Origin: Sipunculus nudus
Lineage: Eukaryota; Annelida; Sipuncula; Golfingiida; Sipunculidae
Assembly: GCA_026874595.1 (NCBI GenBank)
Contig: CM049308.1
Span: 44,213,327 to 44,277,326 of the forward strand
Length of the DNA: 64,000 bases
Reading direction: 5' to 3'
Shown: positions 33,510-45,092 of the stretch, one piece after another
How positions within the stretch are numbered: position 1 is the first letter of the stretch
Layout of the letters: each line of letters starts with the position of its first letter
Notes under the pieces: model-generated
Seen by the model: only the letters and a program-made list of their open reading frames with translations
Databases searched by the model: none
What the model was told of the DNA's origin: nothing
Program-made: the position numbers and the translations under genes

Positions 33510-36138
33510 TTTTTAGCTCAGCTGACTATAAGTCATCTGAGCTATAGTCGTGGTCCATTGTCCGTCGTCCGTCCGTCTGTCCGTCCGTCCGTCCGTCCGT
33601 CCGTCCGTCCGTAGATGTGGCACGTTTTGAAACCGTAAGACCTAGAAATCCAAAATTCAGCATAATGTTAGATGTCCCCAAGATCTCCTACCAAGCGGAA
33701 AACTGGGTCTTTGCGATTTCATTCCTTTGAGAAATTAAGGAAAAACCTCAATTTTTTATTAAAAACCTATTTTCACACTTTAGGACTGCCTAATATCAAA
33801 ACCACTCATCTGTTTTTCCTCATATTTCCTATAAATAATCCTCTATATAATTCCTATGTACATGCCAGAAATTAGGTCTGTATTATTTAATTTAAAAAAG
33901 TTATGGGCCCAAACATAATGCATTTTGTAAATAATCAGGAAAGAAATTTTATCACTTAACACAAAACTTGTTAAAGCTAAGCACTTTTTTTCCAGTAATA
34001 TTACTTTTATTAACCAAAATTAAATTGTATACCCAAAATTAGATCAAAATCTTTTAAATTTTTAAAAATATTAGCAAAAATAAAAAATTGGTACCTTAAA
34101 TTTTGCCCAAATTTGACCATGGCACGTTTTTTTGCTGTAACTGCTGTGGATTTAATTTTCACAGCATGTTTTTGTTACCTTTTCAACTGTTAACACCAAA
34201 AATTTGAAACCAGTTGATCAAAAACTGTAGATTTTATTCAAGTTTTCAAGCTCCATGTCACATATTGCTAGTGTTATGCAGTTTGCTAGAGCTCAGCTCC
34301 CGAGCTTCAGCTCTAAGTTCCTTAAATTTGGCATACAGTTAGATTTCTCCAAAATCCCCTACCATGCCAAGAATTTGGTCACTAGGACTTAATTCCTTCG
34401 AGATATCAATGAAAAACTTCATTTTTCCATTAAAAACCCAATGTTACACTTTAAGACTGCCTAATATCAAAACCACTGATCTGACTTTGATCATATATAA
34501 TATACATACTTTTCTATACATTCACTACGCACATGCCAGAAATGATGTCAGTATTGTGTATTTTTTTTTAAGTTATGGGCCCAAACATAATGCACTTTGT
34601 AAAAAATCAAGAAATATATTTACTCCCTTAACAAGGGCATTGCTGAAGCTAGAGATCTTTTTTGTCAGGAATGTAACATTATTTAATCAAGATTCAATTG
34701 AATACCCAAAATTAGTTCTGAATTTTTCAAATTTTATAAGTTATTAGTATAAATATAAAATTTGTACCTTAAATTTGCCCAACTGTGACCATGGCACGTT
34801 TGTTTCCCGTGAGCACTGTTGATATAATTTTCATATCATGCACTCATAAGGATTTCAGCTTTTTAGTTTAGAAAGCTGAAAGAAATTTGCCAAATATTGT
34901 AGCTTTTATTAATGTTTTTTATGAGACCCTGTCAGACTTTGGCTCTCTCCAGCCCCTCTTGAGTCACCTGTATGTTGACCTTGTTGACCTTTCATCAAAT
35001 TATGCATGCTTGAGGGGAGAATCCAGGCAGCTTATGGCCAGCCACAGTTGATCCAGGTGTTCAACCCAACTCATCTAGTAGTTTTAACCAACAACATAAC
35101 AATAAACAATAAATTAATAAATTTTTATTGGTTTTTAATAACAAATTAAAGAAAAATAGAAAAGGAATTTGTTAGTTTATAATAACAGGAAATTAACTTG
35201 CAGTTACTGATGATATAAGAATCTTGTATCGATGGGTAGAATGTCACATATTCCAAATAACACCATGCAGTCACCTATGGCAGTTTTCAGTTCATTTTTA
35301 ATGATAAAGAAGTAAATCATATTATTCATTACTAATCATTAAGGATTATATGAAGGAAATTAATGATAGACAAAGATGCAGTTGATAATATTAATCTAGA
35401 TTCCTACTGTGTCTAGTGTGTACATTGATGTGAAATTAGTCCAAAATGAATTTTTTACAGTTATTTTTTAATATAAATAAAAGCCATAAAACCAGGTACT
35501 TATGATCATTATTTAAATGTGTGAATTTTGTATATTCTGGATTCTCAACATCATTGTTTGGTGAAAACTGAATAAATACCAGACATGGTCAAATACTTTG
35601 TAATTGTATTTAAATACGAATATGATTATGTACTCCATTATAAAATTTCTTGCATAAAGAATGGGAATTCAGGTAAAAATGAAAGTATATGAATACTCGT
35701 GCAAATACTTTCAAAATGTATTCATGAATGCATTCATGAATATATTCTTTGATATTATTTTAATAATCATATCAGTTATATTTCATTTTAAAAAATCATA
35801 TGATTCTCTTATTATTTTTAATAAAAATTATATTTGGGACAATATTTGTAATTTTTTTAATAAATAGTTAAACTCTTATATTATATGTTCTGCTTATAAG
35901 TTATATGGCCAAGTCAAAATCTGTGTGACAGTAGTACTCCATTTGTTAATAAAATAAATGAAATCAATCCTCTTCCCTGTCTCCAAAGGTACTATCAAAA
36001 TCATACATAAGCTAAACAACAACAACTCATAATACAGCTTATATTTATTACCACACAAAACCAGCATGTGCCTCATTTCTAAATAATATTTTTTTATCAT
36101 ATATAACAGCTGAGCGTCGTGACCCATAGGTCCCTTGT
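33510..36138 (+). mobile_element. Family A-alpha element, copy 3, two-unit core
   Basis: The 5' end with hairpin and a long (TCCG)n tract (33561-33613) is intact. The body block around CAGCATAATGTTAGATGTCC (33658) recurs diverged at about 34331 (CATACAGTTAGATTTCTCC), so this copy has two core units of about 670 bp. The 3' end has CAGCTGAGCGTCGTGACCC and CCCTTG plus T. The host C text continues on both sides (GACC before, TTTTGTACTGGGGTC after). Confidence 0.85.
33561..33613 (+). repeat. (TCCG)n / GTCY microsatellite
   Basis: A run of GTCC and GTCT tetranucleotides lies just inside the A-alpha 5' end. Equivalent tracts are at 16963-16998, 40201-40245, 45141-45193 and 51548-51606 with differing lengths. 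Translated, it gives the repeated SVRP peptide often seen in automatic gene predictions; it is not coding here. Confidence 0.9.
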
Positions 36139-36480
36139 TTTTGTACTGGGGTCATTGGTCATCAGTATATTAACCCATAATTTCTCAGGAATAGCAGGAG
36201 GCACCATCCCCAGATATTATACAATAATCTGTGACATATCAAATGTTGTGGGATTCAGCTTTTTTTTTGTTATCTGCATTTACTTAAATTTTATAGGGAA
36301 AAGGCTGAAAAACTTTTAAAAGTCTTCTTCTTGTTAACAGTCCAGCCAAATATTTTACAGAAATAATCCCAGAGGCAAGCCTTCTTAAGTTTGTTCAAAT
36401 GGTTTGCATTTGATGAATTTTAGTGGAGTTACACAAATTTGAATTTAGTTATGTGGCCGAGTAAGCATACTGACATGGTA

Positions 36481-37074
36481 CCGTATTTATTCCAATTTGG
36501 CGATCCCTCTTATTTCTCGACCCAAAAAAATATTTTGAAAGCATAATTTCTAAAATGACTCTTTAATTTCGCGACTGCCGACGATGTTTTCTGTCGACGA
36601 TGTTAAGGTGTAATGCCTCCGTCTCTCACGGGCACCGCAGTTTGTATCTGACTAGATTCTTATTACACTGAGCATCCACATCAAACTTGTTTGCAGTAAA
36701 ATTTTTGAAGGTACAAAGATGCGTTTTTCGTAATATATAAACATGATAAAGCGTTCAAGTTCCAAATGGGTGTCCGTGACGAAGCAAACTCGTGTACCAT
36801 TCCTGGTACGCACGTGTCTCGTGTGCGATTCACGTGGGATAATTAGCAATAATATTTACCAAGTACGGGGAAGCACGCATGGTGGAACAACTGTAACACA
36901 GTTGGACCGGTCATCTTAGTTAAGTTTAAACGACCCCGGTTAGTTTTTGGATGGGTGACCGCATATACAAAACTGCAAATTCTGCAGGAAGATAATTTTC
37001 AAAATTCCTCTATTGTCTCGACCTCTGAGAAAATTAATTATTTTTAAGTGGTCGCCAAATTAGAATAAATACGG
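36481..37074. mobile_element. MITE with TA target duplication (594 bp)
   Basis: The left end CCGTATTTATTCCAATTTGG and the right end CCAAATTAGAATAAATACGG are inverted copies with one mismatch over about 24 bp. TA flanks both sides (36479-36480, 37075-37076). The homologous C text at 27685-27705 (CATAGTAATCTCAG) is uninterrupted and contains a single TA. The middle includes GTTTAAACGACC and GATGGGTGACC but no frame I recognise. Confidence 0.9.
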
Positions 37075-40000
37075 TAATCTCAGAAATGACAGAACCTAGC
37101 ATTACCAAGTATTGTGCAAATGTTGGTCACATGACTCATATTTGAAGTTGCAGATTTTGTGGTGCCACCTACATTGACCTGTTTTTTATGGGCAAAAACC
37201 TCATAAATTTAACCTCTTTCAGCTTATAATGTTTATGATGAAACTACTTTTTAACGTTTTACGCCTCCTTAATTTAAAAAATTTCATGAAAAATAGAAAT
37301 TTTCATGACAAATACACATGTACAGACTTTTTTTCGCAATGCCTGCAGATATTGGCCTGATTTTTGGTGTGTGGGCAGATATAGACGAGTTACAGATCAA
37401 GTTCGCTTTAAGTCCGGGTTGACCTTCTTTTGACCATTTGACTGCTCATGAACATAGAAAATTTCATGAATAATGAAATTTTATGACAAATACACATGTA
37501 CGGATTTTTTTTCGCAGTGCCTGCAGAAATCACCCTGATTTTTTATGTGTGGGCAGATAATGACAGTTACAGATCAAGTTTGCGTTTCGTCCCTGTTTAC
37601 CAACTTTTGATTGTTTTACGGCTCCTAAACATAGAAAATTTCATGAAAGACAGAAATTTTTATGGAAAATGCACATGTATGGACTTTTTTTCACAATGCC
37701 TGCAGATACTGGCCTGATTTTTGGTGTGTTGCTTGATAATGACCCGTTACAGATCGAGTTTGCATTTTGCCCTTGTTGACCTACTTTTGACCATAGGACA
37801 CCTCCTGAACTTAAAAAAATTTTCAAAATTTAACAAATGTTTCTAATTTGCCCCAGGCGGGGGCATCCGTGTCGTTCCGACACATCTAGTTTCTTTCAGG
37901 TTTTGCAGTTTACCTACCCTTCTGACCCCACTGAAAAGCAAGGTGATAATTAAAAATTATTGCCATTATTGGACTTGCACTTTTTACATTTGCATGTCCA
38001 TAAATCTGATGAGAGCCGACTGCAACCTGATCATGCCTTTGAATTGTTTTGGACATTCATTACTGTAACATTCTTTGGAGCAGTTGCCCTAAGTTTGGTC
38101 TCTGATTGGAGGATGTGTGATATCAAATGTCAGACTTGTCAGAAATCTTGACATTTTGTCTGCCATGTAGCCCCTAACCCTAATCCTTTTATCAGTGCAG
38201 TTTCTATGATTTTTAGCTCAGCTGACTTTCAGTCATGCTTAGCTATAGCGATCACTCTTTGTCCGTCGTCCGTCTGTCCGTTAACCTGGCACAAATCGTA
38301 ACCGCTGGACTTAGAATCTTGTAACTTTACATTCTAAGAGGTCAATGAAAAATCTCCTTGGAAACTAGAAATTAGGTCTCTGTTACCCATATCCATCGAG
38401 CTATTGGGCCCCAAAGTACCCCCCAGAATGGTCAAAATTTTCATACAAAAACTTTAATATCTCATTAACTACATCACTGATGGTCATGATTTTTGGCATA
38501 CATATTTATCATGAGATGTTTCATCAGTTCCTGCAGACTGGTGGCGCCACCTGTATTTTTAGATTTTTTACGAATTTTTTTCTCTATTTTTGAGACCTTT
38601 AAAAATGTGAACAACTGTTAACAGGGCACAAATCGTAAAGACTGGACCTAGAATCTTCATTCTTGACACAGTGAGAGACCTATGAAAAGTCTCCATGGAA
38701 ACCAGAAATTAGGTCTCTGTTACCCAAATCCTTTGAGCTATGGGGCCCCAAAGTACCCCCCAGAATAGTGAAAAATTTCATACAAAAACTTCAATATCTC
38801 ATTAACTACATCACTGATGGTCATGATTTTTGGCATACATATTGATCATGAGATGTTTCATCAGTTTCTGCAGACTGGTGGCGCCACCTGTATTTTTCTA
38901 TTCTTTACGAATTGTTTTCTCTGTTTTTGAGGTCTTTAAAAATGTGGACATCTGTTAACAGGGCACAAATTGTTAAGACTGGACCTAGAATCTTCATTCT
39001 TGACACAGTGAGAGACCTATGAAAAGTCTCCATGGAAACCTGAAATAAGGTCTCTGTTACCCATATCATTTGAGCAGGGGGCTCCCAATTACCCCCCAGA
39101 ATAATGGATAATTTGATTTAAAAAAACTGCAACATCTCAATAACTTCAATACAGATGGTCATGATTTTTGGCATACATATTGATCAAGAGGTGTTCCATC
39201 ATTTCCTGCAGACTGGTGGCGCCACCTGTATCGTTCAATTTTTTACGATTTTTTCCTTTATTTTTGAGACCTTTAAGGATGCTGTCATCTGTTAGCATGG
39301 CACAAATCGTAATGACTGGACCTAGAATCTTCATTCTTGACACACTGAGAGGTCCATGAAAAATATCCTTGGAAACCAGAAATTAGGTCTCTGTTAACCA
39401 TATCCTTCGAGCTATGGGGCCCCAAAGTACCCCCAAGAAAAGTAAAAAAATTCCTGCAGACTGGTGGCGCCACCTGTATTGTTCGATTTTTTACGATTTT
39501 TTTCTCTATTTTTGAGACCTTTAAGGATGCTGTCATCTGGTAACGTGGCACAAATCGTAAAGACTGGACCTAGAATCTTAATTCTTGACACAGTGAGAGG
39601 TCCATGAAAAATCTCCTTGGAAACCAGAAATAAGGTCTCTGTTACTCATATCTTTATCATATTATCCCAGAATAATGGAAAATTTGATTTAAAAAACTGC
39701 AACATCTCAATAACTTCAATACAGATTGTCATGATTTTTGGCATACATATTGATCAAGAGGTGTTCCATCATTTCCTGCAGACTGGTGGCGCCACCTGTA
39801 TCATTCAATTTTTTACGAATTTTTTTCTCTATTTTTGAGACCTTTCAAAATGTGAACATCTGTTAACAAGGCACAAATCGTAAAGACTGGACCAAGAATC
39901 TTAATTCTTGACACACTAAGAGGTCCATGAAAAATATCCTTGGAAACCAGAAACTAGGTCTCTGTTAACCATATCCTTCGAGCTATGGGGCCCTTAAGTA

Positions 40001-40154
40001 CCCCTCCCCCCCGAGTAGTCAAAAATTGCATACAAAAACTTCAATATCTCAATAACTACATCACTGATGGTCATGATTTTTGGCATACATATTGATCATG
40101 AGATGTTCCATCAGTTCCTGCAGACTGGTGGCGCCGCCTATATTGTTTGATTTT

Positions 40155-40185
40155 TAGCTCAGCTGACTATAAGTCATCTGAGCTA
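40155..40185 (+). other. 5' terminal hairpin of family A
   Basis: The arms TAGCTCAGCTGAC and GTCATCTGAGCTA pair around TATAA with one mismatch. AGCTCAGCTG returns inverted as CAGCTGAGC near the 3' end. Confidence 0.85.
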
Positions 40186-42018
40186 TAGTCGTGGTCCATT
40201 GTCCGTCGTCCGTCCGTCTGTCCGTCCGTCCGTCCGTCCGTCCGTAGATGTGGCACATTTTGAAACCGTAAGACCTAGGAATCCGAAATTCAGCATAATG
40301 TTAGATGTCCCTAAGATCTCCTACCAAGCCGAAAACTGGGTCTTTGCGACTTCGTTCCTTTAAGAAATTAAGGAAAAACCTCAATTTTTTATTAAAATCC
40401 TATTTTCACACTTCAGGACTGCCTAATATCAAAACCACTCATCTGTTTTTCCTCATATTTACCATAAATATTCTTCTATATAGTTCCTATGTACATGCCA
40501 GAAATTAAGTCTGTTAAGTATAAATTCTTTAAGTTATGGGCCCAAACATAATGGACTTTGTAAAAAATCAGGAAAAATATTTACTCACTTAACATGAAAA
40601 ATTTGGAAACTAGAGTATATTTTTCCAAGTATATAACTATGTTTAATTAAGATTCAATTGTTTACCCAAAATTAGATCTGAATTTTGTAAATTTTTTAAG
40701 TAATTAGCATAAAAATAAAATCAGTACCTTAAATTTTGCCCAACTTTGACCATGGCACGTTTTTTTCCTGTAAGTACCATTGATTTAATTTTCACAGCAT
40801 GTAAACATAAATATTTAATTTGTTTAAATCTGAAATTTGGAAGTAAAAGCTTGAAAATTAAGCTAGTTATTTTTTTTTCTTGAGGCTCTTTTGTAGTCAT
40901 TTGCTTTGATTACAGATTACAGATGCAGGGTCCCACTCCAGGTCACTGGAAGTCAGCTATGCCAGGGTTTCTGATTTGTTACAGTCACTGGGGGAGATCC
41001 CCTGCTGTGAGAGGTGTACAGTTATTCTCATATCATCACCCCCCCCCCCCCCGGCAAACCCAACCCAGCAAGTGTTATGCAGTTTTGTTATTGTTTTCAC
41101 TGTATCTCCTTAATTGTAATGCTGTTTCCACTCTGATATGCAAAAACTTTCCATGAAAAAGTAATTCAAGGTGTAATCCAGAAGATGCAACATTGTGTAA
41201 TGTAGCATTTTTAAAGAAATCATTTTTCTTTTAAATGATTTTACCTATCATAATGGAACCCATCAGTATGCTTAAATTATGATAAAATATGAAGCACATT
41301 ATGGATAAATAAAGACATAATTAAAAATTGTGAAATCTAAATCAAGTATTTTTTTTAGATATTTATTGTTTTTCAGATTTAAAAGATATATTTTTGTGGT
41401 AAAAAATAAATAAACATTTGTATGCATGATGTGGTGTTATCTGACAAGATTGAGATTTATGATGATGCAATTGAGAATTATGAATCAACTTTTATATTCA
41501 GATATATATGTTATATTGAAAATGTATAGAAATATATAAACTTAAATTAAAAAAAAATTGATGTGATAAAAAAATGAGGATTTATTACAAACATTTGTTC
41601 ATTATTTTCCTGCATCAGCAGAATTTGAGATCAGGCTTTGTTTGCCATGTTTTATGTTGTTAATTAGTTATATTTCAGCTGTATACATTTCATAAAAAAA
41701 ACATATATTTAATAATATATATATACAAAAAAAAGATTCGATTGAACAAATGTGTAAACTACTGAAATGTCAACAGTTAATTGAAAAGCCAACTAATGAT
41801 CATGGTAATTGTACAGAGCATTTGTTCACAAACTGCTCACATGCTTCAGTTTCAACATTAGGAAACACATGGTCAGGTCACAAAATATTATTTGCAACAA
41901 TTTCTTGCTCATCAATACAAACCAATCATATAAACCAACCATGGCCTTTATTACCTCTTCCTCTTACACTTTATCTCAATTTGATATTATTTTAGATTTT
42001 TACCTTCAAGGTTAATGT

Positions 42019-42050
42019 CAGCTGAGCACAGTGACCCATAGGTCCCTTGT
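42019..42050 (+). other. 3' terminal signal of family A
   Basis: CAGCTGAGC (inverted 5' word) is followed by a GACC-CATA-GGTC palindrome and CCTTG plus T. In other copies, for example that ending at 51316, the palindrome is the perfect GACCCATGGGTC. Confidence 0.8.
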
Positions 42051-42640
42051 TTTACGATTTCTTCCTCTATTTTTGAGACCTTTAAGGATGCTGTCATCTG
42101 TTAGTATAGCACAAATCATAACGACTGGACCTAGAATCTTCATTCTCGATACACTGAGAGACCTATGAAAAGTCTCCATGGAAACCAGAAATTAGGTCTC
42201 TGTTACCCATATCCTTCGAGCTAGGGGGCCCCAAATTACCCCCCAGAGAAGTCAAAAATTTCATACAAAAACTTCAATATCTCAATAACTACATCACTGA
42301 TGGTCATGATTTTTGGCATACATATTGATCAAGAGGTGTTCCATCAGTTCCTGCAAACTGGTGGCACAACCTGTATTTGTTCGGGTTTTTTTAGGAATGT
42401 TTTCTCTATTTTTGAGACCTTTAAAGATATGAACATATGTTAACAGGGCACAAATCATAAAAACTGGACCTAGAATCTTCATTCTTGACACACAGGGAGA
42501 CCCATGAAAATTCTCCATGGAAACCTGAAATTAGGTCTCTGTTACCCATATTCTTAAGGCTATATGGCTCCAAAATACCCCCCAGAATAATGGAAAATTT
42601 GATACAAAAAGTGCAGTATCTGAATAACTACAACACTGAT

Positions 42641-44324
42641 GGTCATGATTTTTGGCATACATATTGATCATGAGCTGTTCCATCAGTTTCTGCAGACTGG
42701 ATGCGCCACCTCTATTTTTTTCAAATTTTTACGAATTTTTTTTCTCTTTTTTTTCGAGACCTTTAAAGATGTGGTTATCTGTCAACAGGGTACAAATTGC
42801 AACAACTGGACCTAGAAACTTCATTCTTGTCATGCAAGGAGGCCCATGAAGAGTGCCTGTGGAAACTTGAAATTAGGTCTCTGTTACCCATATCCTTCAA
42901 GCTATAGGACTCTGAAGTATCCCTCAGAATAATGGACTATTTGATACAAAAGCTGAAGTATCTGAACAACTAATACGGAGATCATCATGATTATTTGCAT
43001 GGATATTGACCATTAAGTGTTTTTATTAGTTTCTGCAGACTGGTGGAGCCACCTGTATTTTTGTATCCTCCAAAACGAAGTTTTGCAGATACTATGTTTT
43101 TGACCAGGTTCCTCCGCCGCTGCCACGTTTGTTTCCAGAGAGCTCCTCTGAGAAAAATGGACCAATTTTTCCGAAACTTTCACCAATTATCGAGTCACAT
43201 GTGAACTAGTGCCTAACCAATTTGTGTTGACCTCTAACCTTTCCCCTCTATCCAGCGTCCATTTGTGCGTCTGTTTCCACACATAAACCCTCATATCTCA
43301 GGAACCGATTGACCAATCAGGAAATAAAATTTATACAAATGTAGCCCTTTGATTGCTCTATAACATACACAAAAATGGTGGCGCCACCTGTAACCATGTT
43401 TGCACAGTGTCAATCTGTTTATCTGCCTTGGGTTAAAATCACTCATATCTCTGCAGTGAATTGACTAATTCACCTGAAATTTGGTCATGATTTTTGGCAT
43501 ACATATTGATCATGAGCTGTTCCATCAGTTTCTGCAGACTGGATGCGCCACCTCTATTTTTTTCAAATTTTTACGAATTTTTTTTCTCTTTTTTTTCGAG
43601 ACCTTTAAAGATGTGGTTATCTGTCAACAGGGTACAAATTGCAACAACTGGACCTAGAAACTTCATTCTTGTCATGCAAGGAGGCCCATGAAGAGTGCCT
43701 GTGGAAACTTGAAATTAGGTCTCTGTTACCCATATCCTTCAAGCTATAGGACTCTGAAGTATCCCTCAGAATAATGGACTATTTGATACAAAAGCTGAAG
43801 TATCTGAACAACTAATACGGAGATCATCATGATTATTTGCATGGATATTGACCATTAAGTGTTTTTATTAGTTTCTGCAGACTGGTGGAGCCACCTGTAT
43901 TTTTGTATCCTCCAAAACGAAGTTTTGCAGATACTATGTTTTTGACCAGGTTCCTCCGCCGCTGCCACGTTTGTTTCCAGAGAGCTCCTCTGAGAAAAAT
44001 GGACCAATTTTTCCGAAACTTTCACCAATTATCGAGTCACATGTGAACTAGTGCCTAACCAATTTGTGTTGACCTCTAACCTTTCCCCTCTATCCAGCGT
44101 CCATTTGTGCGTCTGTTTCCACACATAAACCCTCATATCTCAGGAACCGATTGACCAATCAGGAAATAAAATTTATACAAATATAGCCCTTGGATTGCTC
44201 TATAACATACACAAAAATGGTGGCGCCACCTGTAACCATGTTTGCACAGTGTCAATCTGTTTATCTGCCTTGGGTTAAAATCACTCATATCTCTGCAGTG
44301 AATTGACTAATTCACCTGAAATTT
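42641..44324 (+). repeat. 842-bp tandem segmental duplication
   Basis: GGTCATGATTTTTGGCATAC at 42641 recurs at 43483, and the following 842 bp are almost identical. The clearest differences are in the phrase AATGTAGCCCTTTGATTG versus AATATAGCCCTTGGATTG. The unit spans the A-gamma/D junction, so the duplication happened after D inserted. The breakpoint joins GAAATTTGG of D to GGTCATG of A-gamma with two to three bases of homology. Confidence 0.9.
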
Positions 44325-45073
44325 GGCATGCATATACATCCAGGATAGCTTTCTTGATTTTATGACAGATGGCGCCACCTACATTCACGTTCACGCTGAT
44401 CACATCCAAGCTCATATCTCAGGAACCGTTTGACCGATTGGGCCAAAATTTTGCATGTGTATAGATCTCACATAGCTCTTTATCATACGCAAAACTGGTG
44501 GCGCCACCTGCAACCATTTTTACACAGCGTCTGTCTCTTTTCTGCCATGGGATAATGTCACTCATATCTCGGCAGTGGTTTGACATATCTGCCTAAAATT
44601 TTGCAGTTTTATACATCCTGGATAGCTTTCTTGATTTTATGACAGGTGGCGCCACCTACATTCTAGTTTATGCTGCAGACATCCGAGCTCATATCTCGGG
44701 AACAGTTTGAACAATTGGGCCAAAATTTTGCATGTGTATAGATCTCACATAGGTCTTTATCATACACAAAACTGGAGGGGCCACTTTTGCACAGCGTCTG
44801 TCTGTTTGTCTGCCGTCGGCTAAAATCACTCATATGCATGTAGTGGTTTGACTTTTCTGCCTAAAATTTTGCAGATGTATACAACTTGGACAGCTTTCTG
44901 GATTTGTGGTAGGTGGCACAACCTACATACACATTTAGGCTGCAGACATCAATGCTAATATGCAACATACCTCACTCTATTTCCCTTGCCACTCAATCCA
45001 TGCCTCACTTCAACCGTTCCACTCTGATTTTGGCGGATACACGTAGTCACTTGTCGGCTACCCGTATTCTAGT
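43062..45073 (+). mobile_element. Family D element, copy 5 (internally duplicated)
   Basis: The 5' end TGTATCCTCC with hairpin arm GCAGATAC appears twice (43062 and about 43904) because of the 842-bp duplication. The core array has palindromes GGTGGCGCCACC at 43378, 44220, 44499 and 44646. The 3' end GGCGGATACA, GTAGTCA-loop-CGGCTAC, ATTCTAG plus T closes at 45073. T-run lengths on the two sides (5 and 5, against 8 in the empty A-gamma site near 58712) again show two added T residues. Confidence 0.85.
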
Positions 45074-45092
45074 TTTTAAAGTTTACACATTT

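Larger units (their letters stand above)
32222..37239 (+). mobile_element. Family C element, copy 4, 3' truncated
   Basis: It has an intact 5' terminus, TTTTTAGCGAACCTGTGAGC, followed by GTCGTCCGTCATCTGTACG and core text. A-alpha (33510-36138) is inserted at the T-run of a CCTTTTTTGTAC-type site, and a TA-type MITE at 36481. It stops at 37239 in GTTTATGATGAAACT without the CAGGTTCGC end. Confidence 0.75.
32091..37890 (+). mobile_element. Family B element split by nested C
   Basis: The 5' end with hairpin (ATGTCCCCGCCAC) and TTCCGTCA repeats is at 32094-32165. It is interrupted at 32222 inside GGCCTGATTTTT. It resumes at about 37240 in a B core (GTTTTACGCCTCC) and ends GGCGGGGGCAT, TGTCGTTCCGACA, ATCTAG plus T at 37890. 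The core positions on the two sides do not match exactly, so some B sequence was lost with the C 3' end. Confidence 0.75.
31716..38210 (+). mobile_element. Family A-beta element broken by nested B
   Basis: 31716-32090 matches A-beta text at 8195-8480 and 53185-53580 (CTGGTACATCTCACTG, CTAGATATCTGAATATTT, CTTTCTGAATTTT). It resumes at 37891 with TTTCTTTCAGGTTTTGCAG, continuous in the copy at 53590. It runs past GACATTCATTACTGTAACATT to 38210, where A-gamma is inserted. The 5' end is missing next to C copy 3. The A-beta 3' terminus is not seen after the later insertions. Confidence 0.6.
40154..42050 (+). mobile_element. Family A-alpha element, copy 5, young and complete
   Basis: It is complete from hairpin (40155-40185) through the (TCCG)n tract, body, C14 tract and AT-rich part to CAGCTGAGC (42019-42027), GACCCATAGGTC and CCTTG plus T. 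It is inserted in a T-run of the A-gamma core, between TTGTTTGA and TTACGATTT. It is very close in sequence to the copy at 45093, so both are recent. The order of blocks here serves as the reference for A-alpha. Confidence 0.92.

Noticed and set aside
36481-37074. Possible 5S rRNA-like words (GATGGGTGACC)
   Set aside because: Only a short similarity inside a MITE, with no complete 5S length, structure or terminator. It could be a relic, but it is not supportable as an rRNA gene.
42652-43691. Identical 65-codon frames, possible paralogues
   Set aside because: Both copies are inside the 842-bp tandem duplication of A-gamma/D sequence.
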